Assembly (NCBI RefSeq): GCF_900113045.1
Contig: NZ_FONY01000019.1
Span: 32,722 to 96,721, forward strand
Length of the DNA: 64,000 nt
Origin: Thermoflexibacter ruber
Lineage (GTDB): Bacteria; Bacteroidota; Bacteroidia; Cytophagales; Thermoflexibacteraceae
Direction of reading: 5' to 3'
Shown: positions 26,022 to 34,573 of the stretch, piece by piece
Position numbering within the stretch: the stretch's first letter is position 1
How the letters are laid out: each line of letters starts with the position of its first letter
The notes under the pieces: generated by a model
Told to the model about the DNA's origin: nothing
What the model saw: only the letters and a program-made list of their open reading frames with translations
Databases searched by the model: none
Position numbers and translations under genes: made by a program

Positions 26022-28496
26022 CTATTTTTCTGTAGCCTTTTCAAATATAAGTGTACTTTGTTTTCTTGATAAGATTTCTTTTTCATTCATGAGCATTTTG
26101 CGGAACTTGCCTTCATTGTATAGGGGAGCTTGGTCGTCGTAGTGCTTGCTCAAAAAATAGCCCGACTGTCCTGTAGGGAGTACACTTTGGGCATTTTCTA
26201 TGTCTGCAAAGTCAATCAAAATACGTTTGGAAGGACCTGCGGTTACTTTTTGAATTTTCTCTTTGCGAAGTATAGACTTGACATTGTTGATGACTTCAAA
26301 ACCTCCATTAATACTAAAAGCACCTACATTGAAAAGGTAGTTCAATGGTTTCTGCCTACCCAGAGGATGCTCATGTTCTAAAAGGTGTACCTCGCCCCAC
26401 TGCCAATCACTAATATCTGTATCTAATTGGCTTTCAAGGGTTCTTATGGCATTATTAAATGCCTGTATCAAGATTTCTTTTCTGCTTTCTTTGCTTTCTT
26501 TGCTCTTAACGTTGTCCCACCAAACAGAATTAGGATTGTTGAAAATCTTAGGGAGAGTAAAAAGCAATAAGTGAGTTCTTTGCAAAGTATTAAAATCTCT
26601 TTCTCCTAATTCATCTAAGAAGATTCCTTCTGTGATGAAATACAGCCACTTTGCATAAATCGTTGGGGCAATTTCTTCTTTATCGTAGTTACCTTTCCAT
26701 TTTTTTAGTATTTGTATAGCTTCGTGCTGGAAAAGTGGTGTTTGAGCAGGCTCGTTGCTTTCTATGATATTGAAAAACAACTTGATTTGCTCATAGGCAG
26801 AAGCAGAAGTTACATCATTAATAGCTTCTTCTAAGGCTTTCATGTCCCATTTTTCGCTACGACTTTCCAGTAATTGTACGATTCGCCTCGCCCTGTCGTC
26901 AGTAAGGTAGTAACCTGGGTAAAGCACCCCATTGACCATTTCAGGCTGATTATTAGCAGAGTATAAGTAACCTTGGCTTGGATTGATATTTTGAGGGTTC
27001 TCGACAAAATGGTGATAGTCATTCGCCTCGTCTTTGCCACTCGCACCATCTAAAATTAGTGCAGAATTGACGTGAGTAGGTCGCTTGGGTAGCTTTGCCG
27101 CCGCCCACCAAGCAATATCGCCGTTTTGGTTAGCATACATTACGTTTAGTCCTGGCGCATCTATGAGGCTTACTGCCTTTTGGGCTTCGCTTAGGCTTTG
27201 TGAGTGCATGAGTTTATAAATAGCTTGCAGGGCATTAGTTGGGTTTTGAAGCATAGTCCACCAAACTGCTACAGGGGCGGGATTGAGTTCTTCAACTTCT
27301 TTGATGACATCGTTAATAATGGCCCCATGCTTAGAAGAACGCACTTGAAACTTTACATCATCTTCACTTTTTACTTTAATTACTTCATTGCGTACCTCTA
27401 AATCTATCCAATTGTCTTTGTACCAGACTTGGTCTGCTCGCTCAGGGTTAGTTTTTTCTCTATAAAAATCTATGTCATCGTTCTCGAACATGGTCAGCCC
27501 CCAGCCAGCAGTGCGATGATGTCCTATGATTCCAAAAGGGAAACCTGCCAGAAAATTGCCGTAAAAACTCATGTTGGGATATTCCAAATGTGCCTCGAAC
27601 CAAACTGCAGGTTGCGAATAGCCAATATGAGCATCATTGGAAAGCAAGGGCTTGCCTGATTTGGATTTTGCTCCACTGATTATCCATGAGTTACTCCCAT
27701 GCAAAAGAGGAATAGGCAGTAAGTCAGTTATCTGAGCAGTTAAAGCAGCTAACTCTCCAAGTTGAGGTTCATTTTTCAATGCTTTGCTTTTGAGTGTGTA
27801 TTGCTGAGAGTCTAATTTTACGCCTTTGCTTTGCATAACAGGAATTTTGAGAATAGTGCTGTCTGAGTGAACCAACAAATCATTATAATAATCTTCTCCT
27901 AATTTTTCATAGATTTTGGTAATAAGTGGGTCAGTGATAAATGCCTGAGCGAAGCCAAAAGCCATGTAAGCGGTAACTAAGTAACAATCTTTGGGGGTGA
28001 ATTTTTCTTTGGGAATACTTAATATGGTAAACTCTATGGGTGTTTTTCCACTTTCTACGAATTGATTGATGCCGTCTAAGTAAGCAAGAGTAGCTTTTTG
28101 GTAAGGGAGAGCATCGGTTTTTAAGTAAGTTTCTGCGGATTTTTCTGCAAACTGATTGATACCCAAAGTGCGAAAAAACTTGTCTGTTTGTATAAAGTCC
28201 TTGCCTAAGATTTCTGACAATCTTCCCGAAGCTACTCTGCGAATCATCTCCATTTGGAAAAGTCTTTCCTGAGCATGTAAGTAGCCCAAAGCTCGGTAAG
28301 CATCAGTTTCGGTTTGAGCATAGATATGAGGAATACCATACTCGTCAAAATGCACATTGACAGAATCTTGCAGATTTTTTAATGCAATTTTGCCTTCCAT
28401 TTGAGGCTTGAGCGTGAGCAAATACCCATACAAAACGGCACCTGCTAATAGGAGGACAAATAAAAGTGTTGCTATGACTTTGAGGGTAGTTTTCAT
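26022..28496 (-). CDS. Penicillin acylase family protein (Ntn hydrolase)
   Basis: The 824-residue precursor is an N-terminal-nucleophile amidohydrolase of the penicillin G acylase/AHL acylase family. It has an N-terminal hydrophobic signal or anchor (VIATLLFVLLLAGAVLYGYLL). The alpha-chain start is DEYGIPHIYA, and the autocatalytic site GSNSW makes S268 the nucleophile of the beta chain. SNDAHIGYSQPAVWFEAHL and the GFPFGIIGHHRTAGWGLT segment complete the pocket. It is periplasmic or envelope-located. Substrates could be acyl-homoserine lactones, penicillin-like amides or N-acyl lipids; the sequence alone does not decide. It is transcribed alone from a good promoter. Confidence 0.92.
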   Translation of the reverse strand: MKTTLKVIATLLFVLLLAGAVLYGYLLTLKPQMEGKIALKNLQDSVNVHFDEYGIPHIYAQTETDAYRALGYLHAQERLFQMEMIRRVASGRLSEILGKDFIQTDKFFRTLGINQFAEKSAETYLKTDALPYQKATLAYLDGINQFVESGKTPIEFTILSIPKEKFTPKDCYLVTAYMAFGFAQAFITDPLITKIYEKLGEDYYNDLLVHSDSTILKIPVMQSKGVKLDSQQYTLKSKALKNEPQLGELAALTAQITDLLPIPLLHGSNSWIISGAKSKSGKPLLSNDAHIGYSQPAVWFEAHLEYPNMSFYGNFLAGFPFGIIGHHRTAGWGLTMFENDDIDFYREKTNPERADQVWYKDNWIDLEVRNEVIKVKSEDDVKFQVRSSKHGAIINDVIKEVEELNPAPVAVWWTMLQNPTNALQAIYKLMHSQSLSEAQKAVSLIDAPGLNVMYANQNGDIAWWAAAKLPKRPTHVNSALILDGASGKDEANDYHHFVENPQNINPSQGYLYSANNQPEMVNGVLYPGYYLTDDRARRIVQLLESRSEKWDMKALEEAINDVTSASAYEQIKLFFNIIESNEPAQTPLFQHEAIQILKKWKGNYDKEEIAPTIYAKWLYFITEGIFLDELGERDFNTLQRTHLLLFTLPKIFNNPNSVWWDNVKSKESKESRKEILIQAFNNAIRTLESQLDTDISDWQWGEVHLLEHEHPLGRQKPLNYLFNVGAFSINGGFEVINNVKSILRKEKIQKVTAGPSKRILIDFADIENAQSVLPTGQSGYFLSKHYDDQAPLYNEGKFRKMLMNEKEILSRKQSTLIFEKATEK

Positions 28497-28522
28497 TTTC
28501 TAAACTTTCTTTTTACAGTTTT

Positions 28523-28554
28523 CAAAGCTAAGTGAAAATTTTGATTTTTTACAA
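28523..28554 (-). promoter_or_regulatory. Bacteroidota promoter for penicillin acylase gene
   Basis: On the minus strand, TTG (28554-28552), 21 nt, then TAGCTTTG (28530-28523), with the ATG 26 bases further on at 28496. Confidence 0.65.
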
Positions 28555-28682
28555 ACTACCTTGTTTTTTTGCTTATGATAGATTTTAAATATACCTATCT
28601 ATTACCCACTCTTAAACAAAAGTAGAAAAGCGCAGTTTACGGTATAGAAATTTGTTTGTTAGTTTAGTTTTCAAATTGAAGT

Positions 28683-28739
28683 AGAACTCTTGATTATTAG
28701 GAGTTCTATTTTTATATTTGATTATTTTTGCTAACTTTG
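28683..28739 (+). promoter_or_regulatory. Promoter with tandem -7 elements and an overlapping hairpin
   Basis: TTG (28690-28692), 20 nt, then TATATTTG (28713-28720) is a consensus promoter. Two further TAnnTTTG matches follow, TATTTTTG (28723-28730) and TAACTTTG (28732-28739). A 7-bp inverted repeat, AGAACTC (28683-28689) and GAGTTCT (28701-28707), overlaps the TTG. The start codon is at 28785. Confidence 0.6.
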
Positions 28740-28784
28740 TTTAAGCAAGTACATAATTTTTAATACACCTAATCTATTAAATTT

Positions 28785-29297
28785 ATGAATACTCAAAATA
28801 ATTTTCTATCCTTACTTTATGTTATGTTATGCTTTTTATGCTTTTATGTCTATGCCTGCAAGGAAAAAAGTACAAGTAGCTCTGCCGAAGTATCAACAAA
28901 CGACAGTGCGGCAACTGTAATAAATGCAGCCGAGAACGATGATTTTGAGGGTTTCATTGTGAGCGAACCTGCTTTGGTCATCATAGAGCCAACCCCCGAA
29001 GAGAAAGCAAAGGAAGAGGAAAATCTAAGTGAGGAGGAGCAGGAAGTAGTAGGAGATGATACAGGTTATTATCAGATGCTTATTATGGATTATTGCGAAG
29101 GTAAAGGATTGAAAACCATACATACTGAGAGCAAAAAAATAAAGTTTATTAAAAAAGATGGAAGTACTTTTGTCTATACAACTGATAATCCTTATCTGAC
29201 CTATCTGATATTTAACGGGAAGAAAAACCCAGTACACATAGAATCGCCTGCCGCATTTAGCAATGAGGAATACGATGCTTATCTCGACAGTAAATGA
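28785..29297 (+). CDS. Acidic lipoprotein of unknown function
   Basis: The 170-residue product has a lipoprotein signal (LLYVMLCFLCFYVYAC, Cys 26). A low-complexity Glu/Ser/Ala-rich stretch (about 30-90, including EEKAKEEENLSEEEQE) precedes a compact C-terminal region with TVHTESKKIKFIKKDGSTFVY-like strands. I recognise no family. The acidic linker probably holds the small domain away from the membrane. It is monocistronic with a strong promoter. The 209 bases that follow (29298-29506) contain no gene I can support. Confidence 0.75.
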   Translation: MNTQNNFLSLLYVMLCFLCFYVYACKEKSTSSSAEVSTNDSAATVINAAENDDFEGFIVSEPALVIIEPTPEEKAKEEENLSEEEQEVVGDDTGYYQMLIMDYCEGKGLKTIHTESKKIKFIKKDGSTFVYTTDNPYLTYLIFNGKKNPVHIESPAAFSNEEYDAYLDSK

Positions 29298-29506
29298 CTA
29301 AATTGCGATTGCTTTTTTCTGATATTCAAGATGTTACAAAAAAGTTTGAAAAAAAGCAAGGTAGCAGTTTGGCTCGTACTATGCACTATTTGAAAAGGGA
29401 AAAATTATCTATCCCAATATGACTAAGTTTATGCCTTATGCTGGAGTGAAGGAACTGCCTTGCTAACCAAAGTTATCTTTTGAATATCGATAAGGTAAGT
29501 TTAGAC

Positions 29507-30844
29507 TTATGTAGAAACTAAATCATGTTTCTTCATACCTATTGGTGGTGAGGAGTTTTTGACAATAATAGGCGGCATTAAGGAATTAGGATTGGCAAAA
29601 AGCAAGGCAGGAATAAGCAACAAAGTTGCCCAAGTAATAATATGAAAATATATCATTAAGGTTATAGTTTCACTGCCTAACACCCTTCTTCTGATGAATA
29701 TGAGGAATGTAGTACTGATTACGAATGTAATTATTAGCCCAATAAATTTGCTGTACTGCCGTAAGCGAGGGAAGTACTTATCATAATTGACAAGCAAAAA
29801 ATAGATGAGGTAAGTAACCGCAGGAAAAATAAAATAAAAAGAATACCTGCGCTGATGAGGGAATATCAGAGGGATAATGAGGCAGATGTAGCTAAGTTCG
29901 TAAAATAAGTGTAATCGTGAACTTGCTTTTTTGAAAGGGAGCGTTCTTAAAAAATATAAGGTTAATAAGATAAGCACTATTCTAAAAGCGTTGATAATCC
30001 AATACACCTGCTCGTATTCCAAAGAAAACAGGTTGCGTTTGATGGCAAAGAGAGGCTCTGTTTCTATCAAAAGTGTAGATAAAGCAGGCACTAATCCATA
30101 AGCTCCCAAGTCATCTTCTATGATGTGGGTAGGCTGGGTAGGATTGATAATAGCCCACCACTCTTTGAGCAGAAATAGATTATACTCCCAACCCAAGATA
30201 AGTGCAGGAACAAACAGATAGGTCAGCAAAGCCGAAAAAGTGTAAATACTTGCCTTAAACTCTGCTCTATACACCAAGTAAGGAATCATCACCAGAGGCA
30301 AAACTTTAATATTAATAGCAAAAGCAAGTAGTAAAGCCCCCGCTAATTTTCTGCCTTGAAAAATTTGATAGGAGGACTCCATCATTGCCCAAAGAAGAAA
30401 GATAGTCATTTGCACTCGCTCATAATTAAAAAAAATAAATCTGGATACCACAGCAAAAGAAAGAATAATCAACACAAGATGACCTTTTGGAGAGAGTTTA
30501 GTCTTATCTAAATAATACTCAAAAATATTCCATGTTCGCAAAAGCAAAAACGTATTAAGGAGTAGCCAAATAACACCTATGGTTTTAAAAGAAAAATAAG
30601 AGAAAGGAATAAGCAAAAGTGCGAACAATGGGCTATAAAAGTATTGTAAATTATAAATAAAAGGAGGTTGGTATATATTTTCTAACCTCTGCAATCTTAC
30701 CGCAGCATCTAAGAAAACATCAAAATCATTTTTATTATCAGCTTTAGCATAAATAAAACACAATGCTACGCAGACAGTAGCAAGAAAGAGGAAGGTATGT
30801 TTGGGAAGTAGCTTCGTAAAATCATTGTTTTTAGTGAGTGCCAT
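29507..30844 (-). CDS. Polytopic membrane glycosyltransferase, DUF2029/GT87 family
   Basis: This 445-residue protein has ten or more membrane helices. The first periplasmic loop carries an acidic residue (NDFDVFLDAAVRLQRLENIYQPPF) followed by the aromatic YFYSPLFALLLIPF motif. That arrangement is typical of GT-C fold polyprenyl-phosphate-mannose-dependent transferases (GT87, formerly DUF2029). Such enzymes add a sugar to a lipid or protein on the outer face of the inner membrane. It is a single-gene unit without polysaccharide-cluster neighbours. Acceptor and sugar are unknown. Confidence 0.8.
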   Translation of the reverse strand: MALTKNNDFTKLLPKHTFLFLATVCVALCFIYAKADNKNDFDVFLDAAVRLQRLENIYQPPFIYNLQYFYSPLFALLLIPFSYFSFKTIGVIWLLLNTFLLLRTWNIFEYYLDKTKLSPKGHLVLIILSFAVVSRFIFFNYERVQMTIFLLWAMMESSYQIFQGRKLAGALLLAFAINIKVLPLVMIPYLVYRAEFKASIYTFSALLTYLFVPALILGWEYNLFLLKEWWAIINPTQPTHIIEDDLGAYGLVPALSTLLIETEPLFAIKRNLFSLEYEQVYWIINAFRIVLILLTLYFLRTLPFKKASSRLHLFYELSYICLIIPLIFPHQRRYSFYFIFPAVTYLIYFLLVNYDKYFPRLRQYSKFIGLIITFVISTTFLIFIRRRVLGSETITLMIYFHIITWATLLLIPALLFANPNSLMPPIIVKNSSPPIGMKKHDLVST

Positions 30845-31006
30845 GGCTTAGGGGGTTAGTTTATACTCCTAACGATAGTTGGGCAAATTTTATGCTATCT
30901 AATGACATTTTTTTTATTTTATGGAACAAAATACTTATTTTTAAATTCTATATTGATAGTTTTAAGAGTTAATCTACTATTCTTGCGAAATATTGAGTTT
31001 ACTAAT

Positions 31007-31720
31007 ATGGATAAGCGAACTTTTTTAAAAACAAGCAGTATTCTTGCTGCGGCAACGCTGGTAGAGCCTTTGGTAGCTTGTAGTACTGCTAAATCAAAGA
31101 TTTCTAATAGCAAAGAATTTTCTCTTTTGCCACTGCCCTACCCGACAGAAGCTCTTGAGCCACACATCGATAAGATGACGATGGAGATTCATTACGGTAG
31201 GCATCATGCTACTTATGTGCAAAAACTAAATGAAGCGGTGCAGAATACTACTTTTTTCGGAAAAAAAATAGAGGAAATCCTGCCTGCAATCACAGAAAAA
31301 GATGCAGCCATTCGCAACAATGGAGGAGGGCATTATAACCACTCTTTGTTTTGGAGTATCCTGTCCCCCAAATCTACCGCTCCGTCAGGTAAATTGGCTG
31401 AGGCTATTAATGCTACTTTTGGTTCTTTGGATAGTTTTAAGACAAATTTTAGTGATGCTGCAAAAGCAGTGTTTGGGTCAGGCTGGACTTGGCTCTGTGT
31501 GGGGAAGGATAAAAAACTTTTTATTTCTAATACTCCCAACCAAGATAATCCTCTGATGAGCCAGATAGTCAAACAAGTAGGAACACCTATACTGGGCTTA
31601 GATGTCTGGGAACATGCTTACTACCTCAAATACCAAAACAAAAGAGCAGACTATATCAATGCTTTTTGGCAAATAGTGAATTGGGACGAAGTAGCCAAAA
31701 GATTTGCTTCTGTTAGTTAA
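31007..31720 (+). CDS. Superoxide dismutase (Fe/Mn family) with lipoprotein/export signal
   Basis: The start is placed at the ATG at 31007, although the frame is open to 30902, because MDKRTFLKTSSILAAATLVEPLVAC forms a credible export signal ending at Cys 25. Most bacterial Fe/Mn SODs lack one. In the 237-residue product the metal ligands are H62 (MEIHYGRHH), H112 (GGGHYNHSLFW), D199 and H203 (DVWEHAYYLKY). GGGH before the second ligand and NQD (178-180) resemble the Mn-type enzymes, but metal choice should be treated as open. It would detoxify superoxide outside the cytoplasm, for example beside exported oxidases. Confidence 0.92.
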   Translation: MDKRTFLKTSSILAAATLVEPLVACSTAKSKISNSKEFSLLPLPYPTEALEPHIDKMTMEIHYGRHHATYVQKLNEAVQNTTFFGKKIEEILPAITEKDAAIRNNGGGHYNHSLFWSILSPKSTAPSGKLAEAINATFGSLDSFKTNFSDAAKAVFGSGWTWLCVGKDKKLFISNTPNQDNPLMSQIVKQVGTPILGLDVWEHAYYLKYQNKRADYINAFWQIVNWDEVAKRFASVS

Positions 31721-31976
31721 TAGGTATTTTGCCACCGTAAGTGATTTTTTGGAACTAAATTTGTTAATATTGTAAATGAATAGCTGTAATTGCACTTTTT
31801 TATGAATAAAATTAGTGCAAGTTCTATTTTATTTTTATGCTACTAATTCCTTCTATCTAACTATTTGATTTTCAATCAATTAATAATTACCCCCTCTCTT
31901 TCAATCATTATACAATAAACAAAAAATTGTATTTTTCTCATAAATTTTATCACTTTTACTTATTGCATTTTTATTA

Positions 31977-32945
31977 ATGGAGAGTAGAACTATTTTGGTT
32001 ACAGGGGTAGCTGGGTTTATAGGGCAGCGTACAGCAAAAATATTACTTAGCAATCAATGTCAAGTAATTGGGTTAGATAGTATGAATAACAGTGAAAATC
32101 GCACTTTGCAAGAGTTTAGACTTAGTCAGCTTAAAGAACACGATAATTTTTCCTTTCATCGTATAGATATTCAAGACGCAAAAAAGTTAGAAGAATTATT
32201 TGCCCAACATCAGTTTGACGCAGTCATTCACTTGGCTGCCAAGGTAGGTGTAAGAGAAAGCATAATCCACCCACATACCTATTTTCATACTAATATACAG
32301 GGAACATTGAATATCTTAGAAATGATGCAAAAGTACAAAGTCAAAAAACTTGTTTTTGCCTCTACCTCTTCGGTGTACTCAGGTTTAGAAGTTCCCTTTC
32401 ATGAAAGTTCATCTGTAGAAACTCCTATTTCTCTCTATGCTACCACCAAAAGGGCTTCGGAAATGATGTGCTATACCTATCATTCTTTGTATGGTATAGA
32501 CGTTTCTATTTTGCGTTATTTTACTGTTTACGGACCTGCGGGCAGACCTGACATGAGTTATTTTCGCTTTATCCAATGGATAGATGAAGGAAAGCCAGTG
32601 ATTATCCATGGGGATGGGACGCAGTTTCGCGATTTTTCTTACATAGAAGACATTGCTAATGGTACGGTCAAAGCCTTGAAAAATGTCGGCTATGATATTT
32701 TTAACCTTGGAGGAGGCAATGGCACTTATACACTCAATTACATGATACAACTCATAGAGGAATATTTAGGGAAAAAAGCGGAAGTTGTGTATCAAGATTT
32801 TCTAAATTCGGACATGAGAGCTACTTGGGCAAACATTGATAAGGCAAAAAAAATATTAGCATGGCAACCCCAAGTAGATTTTAGGACAGGAATAAAAAAC
32901 TGTGTAGAATGGTATTTGGCTAATAAAGACTGGATAGGTAAATAA
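31977..32945 (+). CDS. NAD-dependent sugar-nucleotide epimerase (UDP-glucuronate 4-epimerase-like)
   Basis: This is a 322-residue extended short-chain dehydrogenase. The NAD-binding motif is GVAGFIG (10-16), and the catalytic Y154 and K158 lie in SLYATTKRASE, with the S/T of FASTSSVY (about 128-134). RYFTVYGPAGRPDMSYFRF is nearly diagnostic for the UDP-glucuronate 4-epimerase/GalE-like branch that makes UDP-galacturonate. It probably supplies sugar nucleotides for surface polysaccharide. It lies just upstream of pyrD but pyrD appears to have its own promoter. No glycosyltransferase cluster surrounds it. Confidence 0.88.
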   Translation: MESRTILVTGVAGFIGQRTAKILLSNQCQVIGLDSMNNSENRTLQEFRLSQLKEHDNFSFHRIDIQDAKKLEELFAQHQFDAVIHLAAKVGVRESIIHPHTYFHTNIQGTLNILEMMQKYKVKKLVFASTSSVYSGLEVPFHESSSVETPISLYATTKRASEMMCYTYHSLYGIDVSILRYFTVYGPAGRPDMSYFRFIQWIDEGKPVIIHGDGTQFRDFSYIEDIANGTVKALKNVGYDIFNLGGGNGTYTLNYMIQLIEEYLGKKAEVVYQDFLNSDMRATWANIDKAKKILAWQPQVDFRTGIKNCVEWYLANKDWIGK

Positions 32946-32946
32946 T

Positions 32947-32979
32947 TTGTATTTCTTAGCAAGTTATTTTTTACTTTTG
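32947..32979 (+). promoter_or_regulatory. Candidate promoter for pyrD
   Basis: TTG (32947-32949), 22 nt, TACTTTTG (32972-32979), then the ATG at 33014. It begins directly after the epimerase stop codon. Confidence 0.5.
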
Positions 32980-33013
32980 CAGGAGGAAAAAGCATTTATA
33001 AAACTAAGCATTC

Positions 33014-34054
33014 ATGTATCAGCATATCTTTCGCCCAATTTTATTTTTACTAAGTGCAGAAACCGCACACAGATTGACATTCCAGCTACTAAAAATCCTC
33101 TTTCAGATACCTTTTACTAAAAACATTGTGAAGTGGTTATATTATTTTGAAAGTCCCACCTTAGAAAGAAATCTTCTGGGTTTGAGATTTAAGAACCCCA
33201 TCGGCTTAGCGGCGGGTTTTGATAAAAATGCAGAACTCGTAGAAACTTTTGACAGTTTGGGCTTTGGCTTTGTAGAAATAGGTACGGTTACGCCAAAGGC
33301 TCAGGAAGGTAATCCTAAGCCACGTTTATTCAGGCTATTAGAAGATGAGGCGATTATCAATCGTATGGGCTTTAATAATGAAGGAGTAGAAAAAATAGTA
33401 GAAAGGCTGCGAAAAAGAACCTCCCAAGTGATTGTAGGGGGAAATATTGGCAAAAATAAAACTACCCCCAATGAACAAGCAATTCAAGATTATGAAATGG
33501 CTTTTGAAGCATTACATGATTTCGTAGATTATTTTGTCGTCAATGTAAGTTCGCCTAATACGCCTAATTTGAGAGAGTTACAAGACAAAGAGCCATTAAA
33601 GCATCTATTGAAAACACTCAAAGAAAAAAATCAACAAAAAGCGAAGCCTAAGCCTATTTTACTCAAAATAGCTCCTGACTTGAATGATAGCCAACTCCAC
33701 GACATCGTGGAAATAGTAAAAGAAACAGGAATAGAAGGAATTGTAGCCACAAATACCACAATTAGCAGAGAAAATTTGCACACACAACAAGCAAAAATAG
33801 AAGCTATCGGAGCAGGTGGACTTAGTGGTAAACCCCTGAAACAGCGAAGTACAGAAATTATCCGATTTCTAAGGTCAAAATTGGACAAATCTTTTGTCAT
33901 CATAGGAGTAGGGGGCATCTTTACCGCCAAAGATGCCATAGAAAAGTTAGAAGCAGGGGCAGACTTAGTCCAAATATATACAGGCTTTGTCTATGAAGGG
34001 GCAGGCATAGTCAAAGAAATAAAGCGTGGCATAAGTCAGTATTTTCGCAATTAG
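33014..34054 (+). CDS. pyrD: Dihydroorotate dehydrogenase, quinone-dependent (class 2)
   Basis: PyrD oxidises dihydroorotate to orotate in pyrimidine synthesis, passing electrons to quinone at the inner membrane. The 346-residue product has the class 2 N-terminal helical extension ([21 protein letters not shown]) that binds quinone. It then shows [12 protein letters not shown], the FMN-binding NRMGFNNEG and VGGNIGKNK, the catalytic serine region [12 protein letters not shown], and the C-terminal [12 protein letters not shown] and [10 protein letters not shown] phosphate-binding segments. Its last 4 bases overlap the convergent rpiB gene. Confidence 0.96.
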   Translation: MYQHIFRPILFLLSAETAHRLTFQLLKILFQIPFTKNIVKWLYYFESPTLERNLLGLRFKNPIGLAAGFDKNAELVETFDSLGFGFVEIGTVTPKAQEGNPKPRLFRLLEDEAIINRMGFNNEGVEKIVERLRKRTSQVIVGGNIGKNKTTPNEQAIQDYEMAFEALHDFVDYFVVNVSSPNTPNLRELQDKEPLKHLLKTLKEKNQQKAKPKPILLKIAPDLNDSQLHDIVEIVKETGIEGIVATNTTISRENLHTQQAKIEAIGAGGLSGKPLKQRSTEIIRFLRSKLDKSFVIIGVGGIFTAKDAIEKLEAGADLVQIYTGFVYEGAGIVKEIKRGISQYFRN

Positions 34055-34497
34055 GCAACAGCACAAGCATCTATTTTGGCTACCCTTCTTTCATGTCTTC
34101 CTCCTTCAAAGGCGGTATCTAAGAAAGTTTCTACAAATTTTTTTGCCTCTTCCAAAGAGATAAAGCGCGCAGGCAAGCAAAGTACATTAGCGTTGTTGTG
34201 CTGACGAGCAAGGGCTACAATCTCCTCACTCCAGCAAAGTGCGGCGCGTACTCCTGCATGTTTGTTAGCAGTTATGGCGACCCCATTCCCACTTCCACAA
34301 ATCAAAATTCCTTTCTCATACTGCTTGTTGGCTATGCTTTCTGCCAAAGGGTGAGCAAAATCTGCATAATCCGTAGAGGCTTCGCTGTAAGTGCCAAAAT
34401 CTTTAACTATAAACTGCTTATCCTCTAAAAACTTGATTATCTCTGCCTTATATTGAAAACCTGCGTGGTCGCTACCAATAGCAATGTGTGTATCCAT
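34051..34497 (-). CDS. rpiB: Ribose-5-phosphate isomerase B
   Basis: RpiB interconverts ribose 5-phosphate and ribulose 5-phosphate. I choose the ATG at 34497, giving 148 residues beginning [14 protein letters not shown], the usual RpiB start; the frame extends 9 codons further. The catalytic C67 lies in [16 protein letters not shown]10-H11, H100 ([12 protein letters not shown]) and the GGRHERRV segment (H135) are the conserved phosphate-binding and acid/base positions. The length is typical. It is convergent with pyrD, overlapping 4 bases. Confidence 0.95.
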   Translation of the reverse strand: MDTHIAIGSDHAGFQYKAEIIKFLEDKQFIVKDFGTYSEASTDYADFAHPLAESIANKQYEKGILICGSGNGVAITANKHAGVRAALCWSEEIVALARQHNNANVLCLPARFISLEEAKKFVETFLDTAFEGGRHERRVAKIDACAVA

Positions 34498-34573
34498 ATT
34501 TTCTAATTCGCATTTAGGTTGCAAATTTACGAGTATTTGTACTTTTCTTATCGCATTACGGCAAAAACTTTCA

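Noticed and set aside
30902-31006. N-terminal extension of the superoxide dismutase
   Set aside because: The downstream ATG gives a clean signal sequence, and the extra 35 residues do not resemble SOD or a leader.
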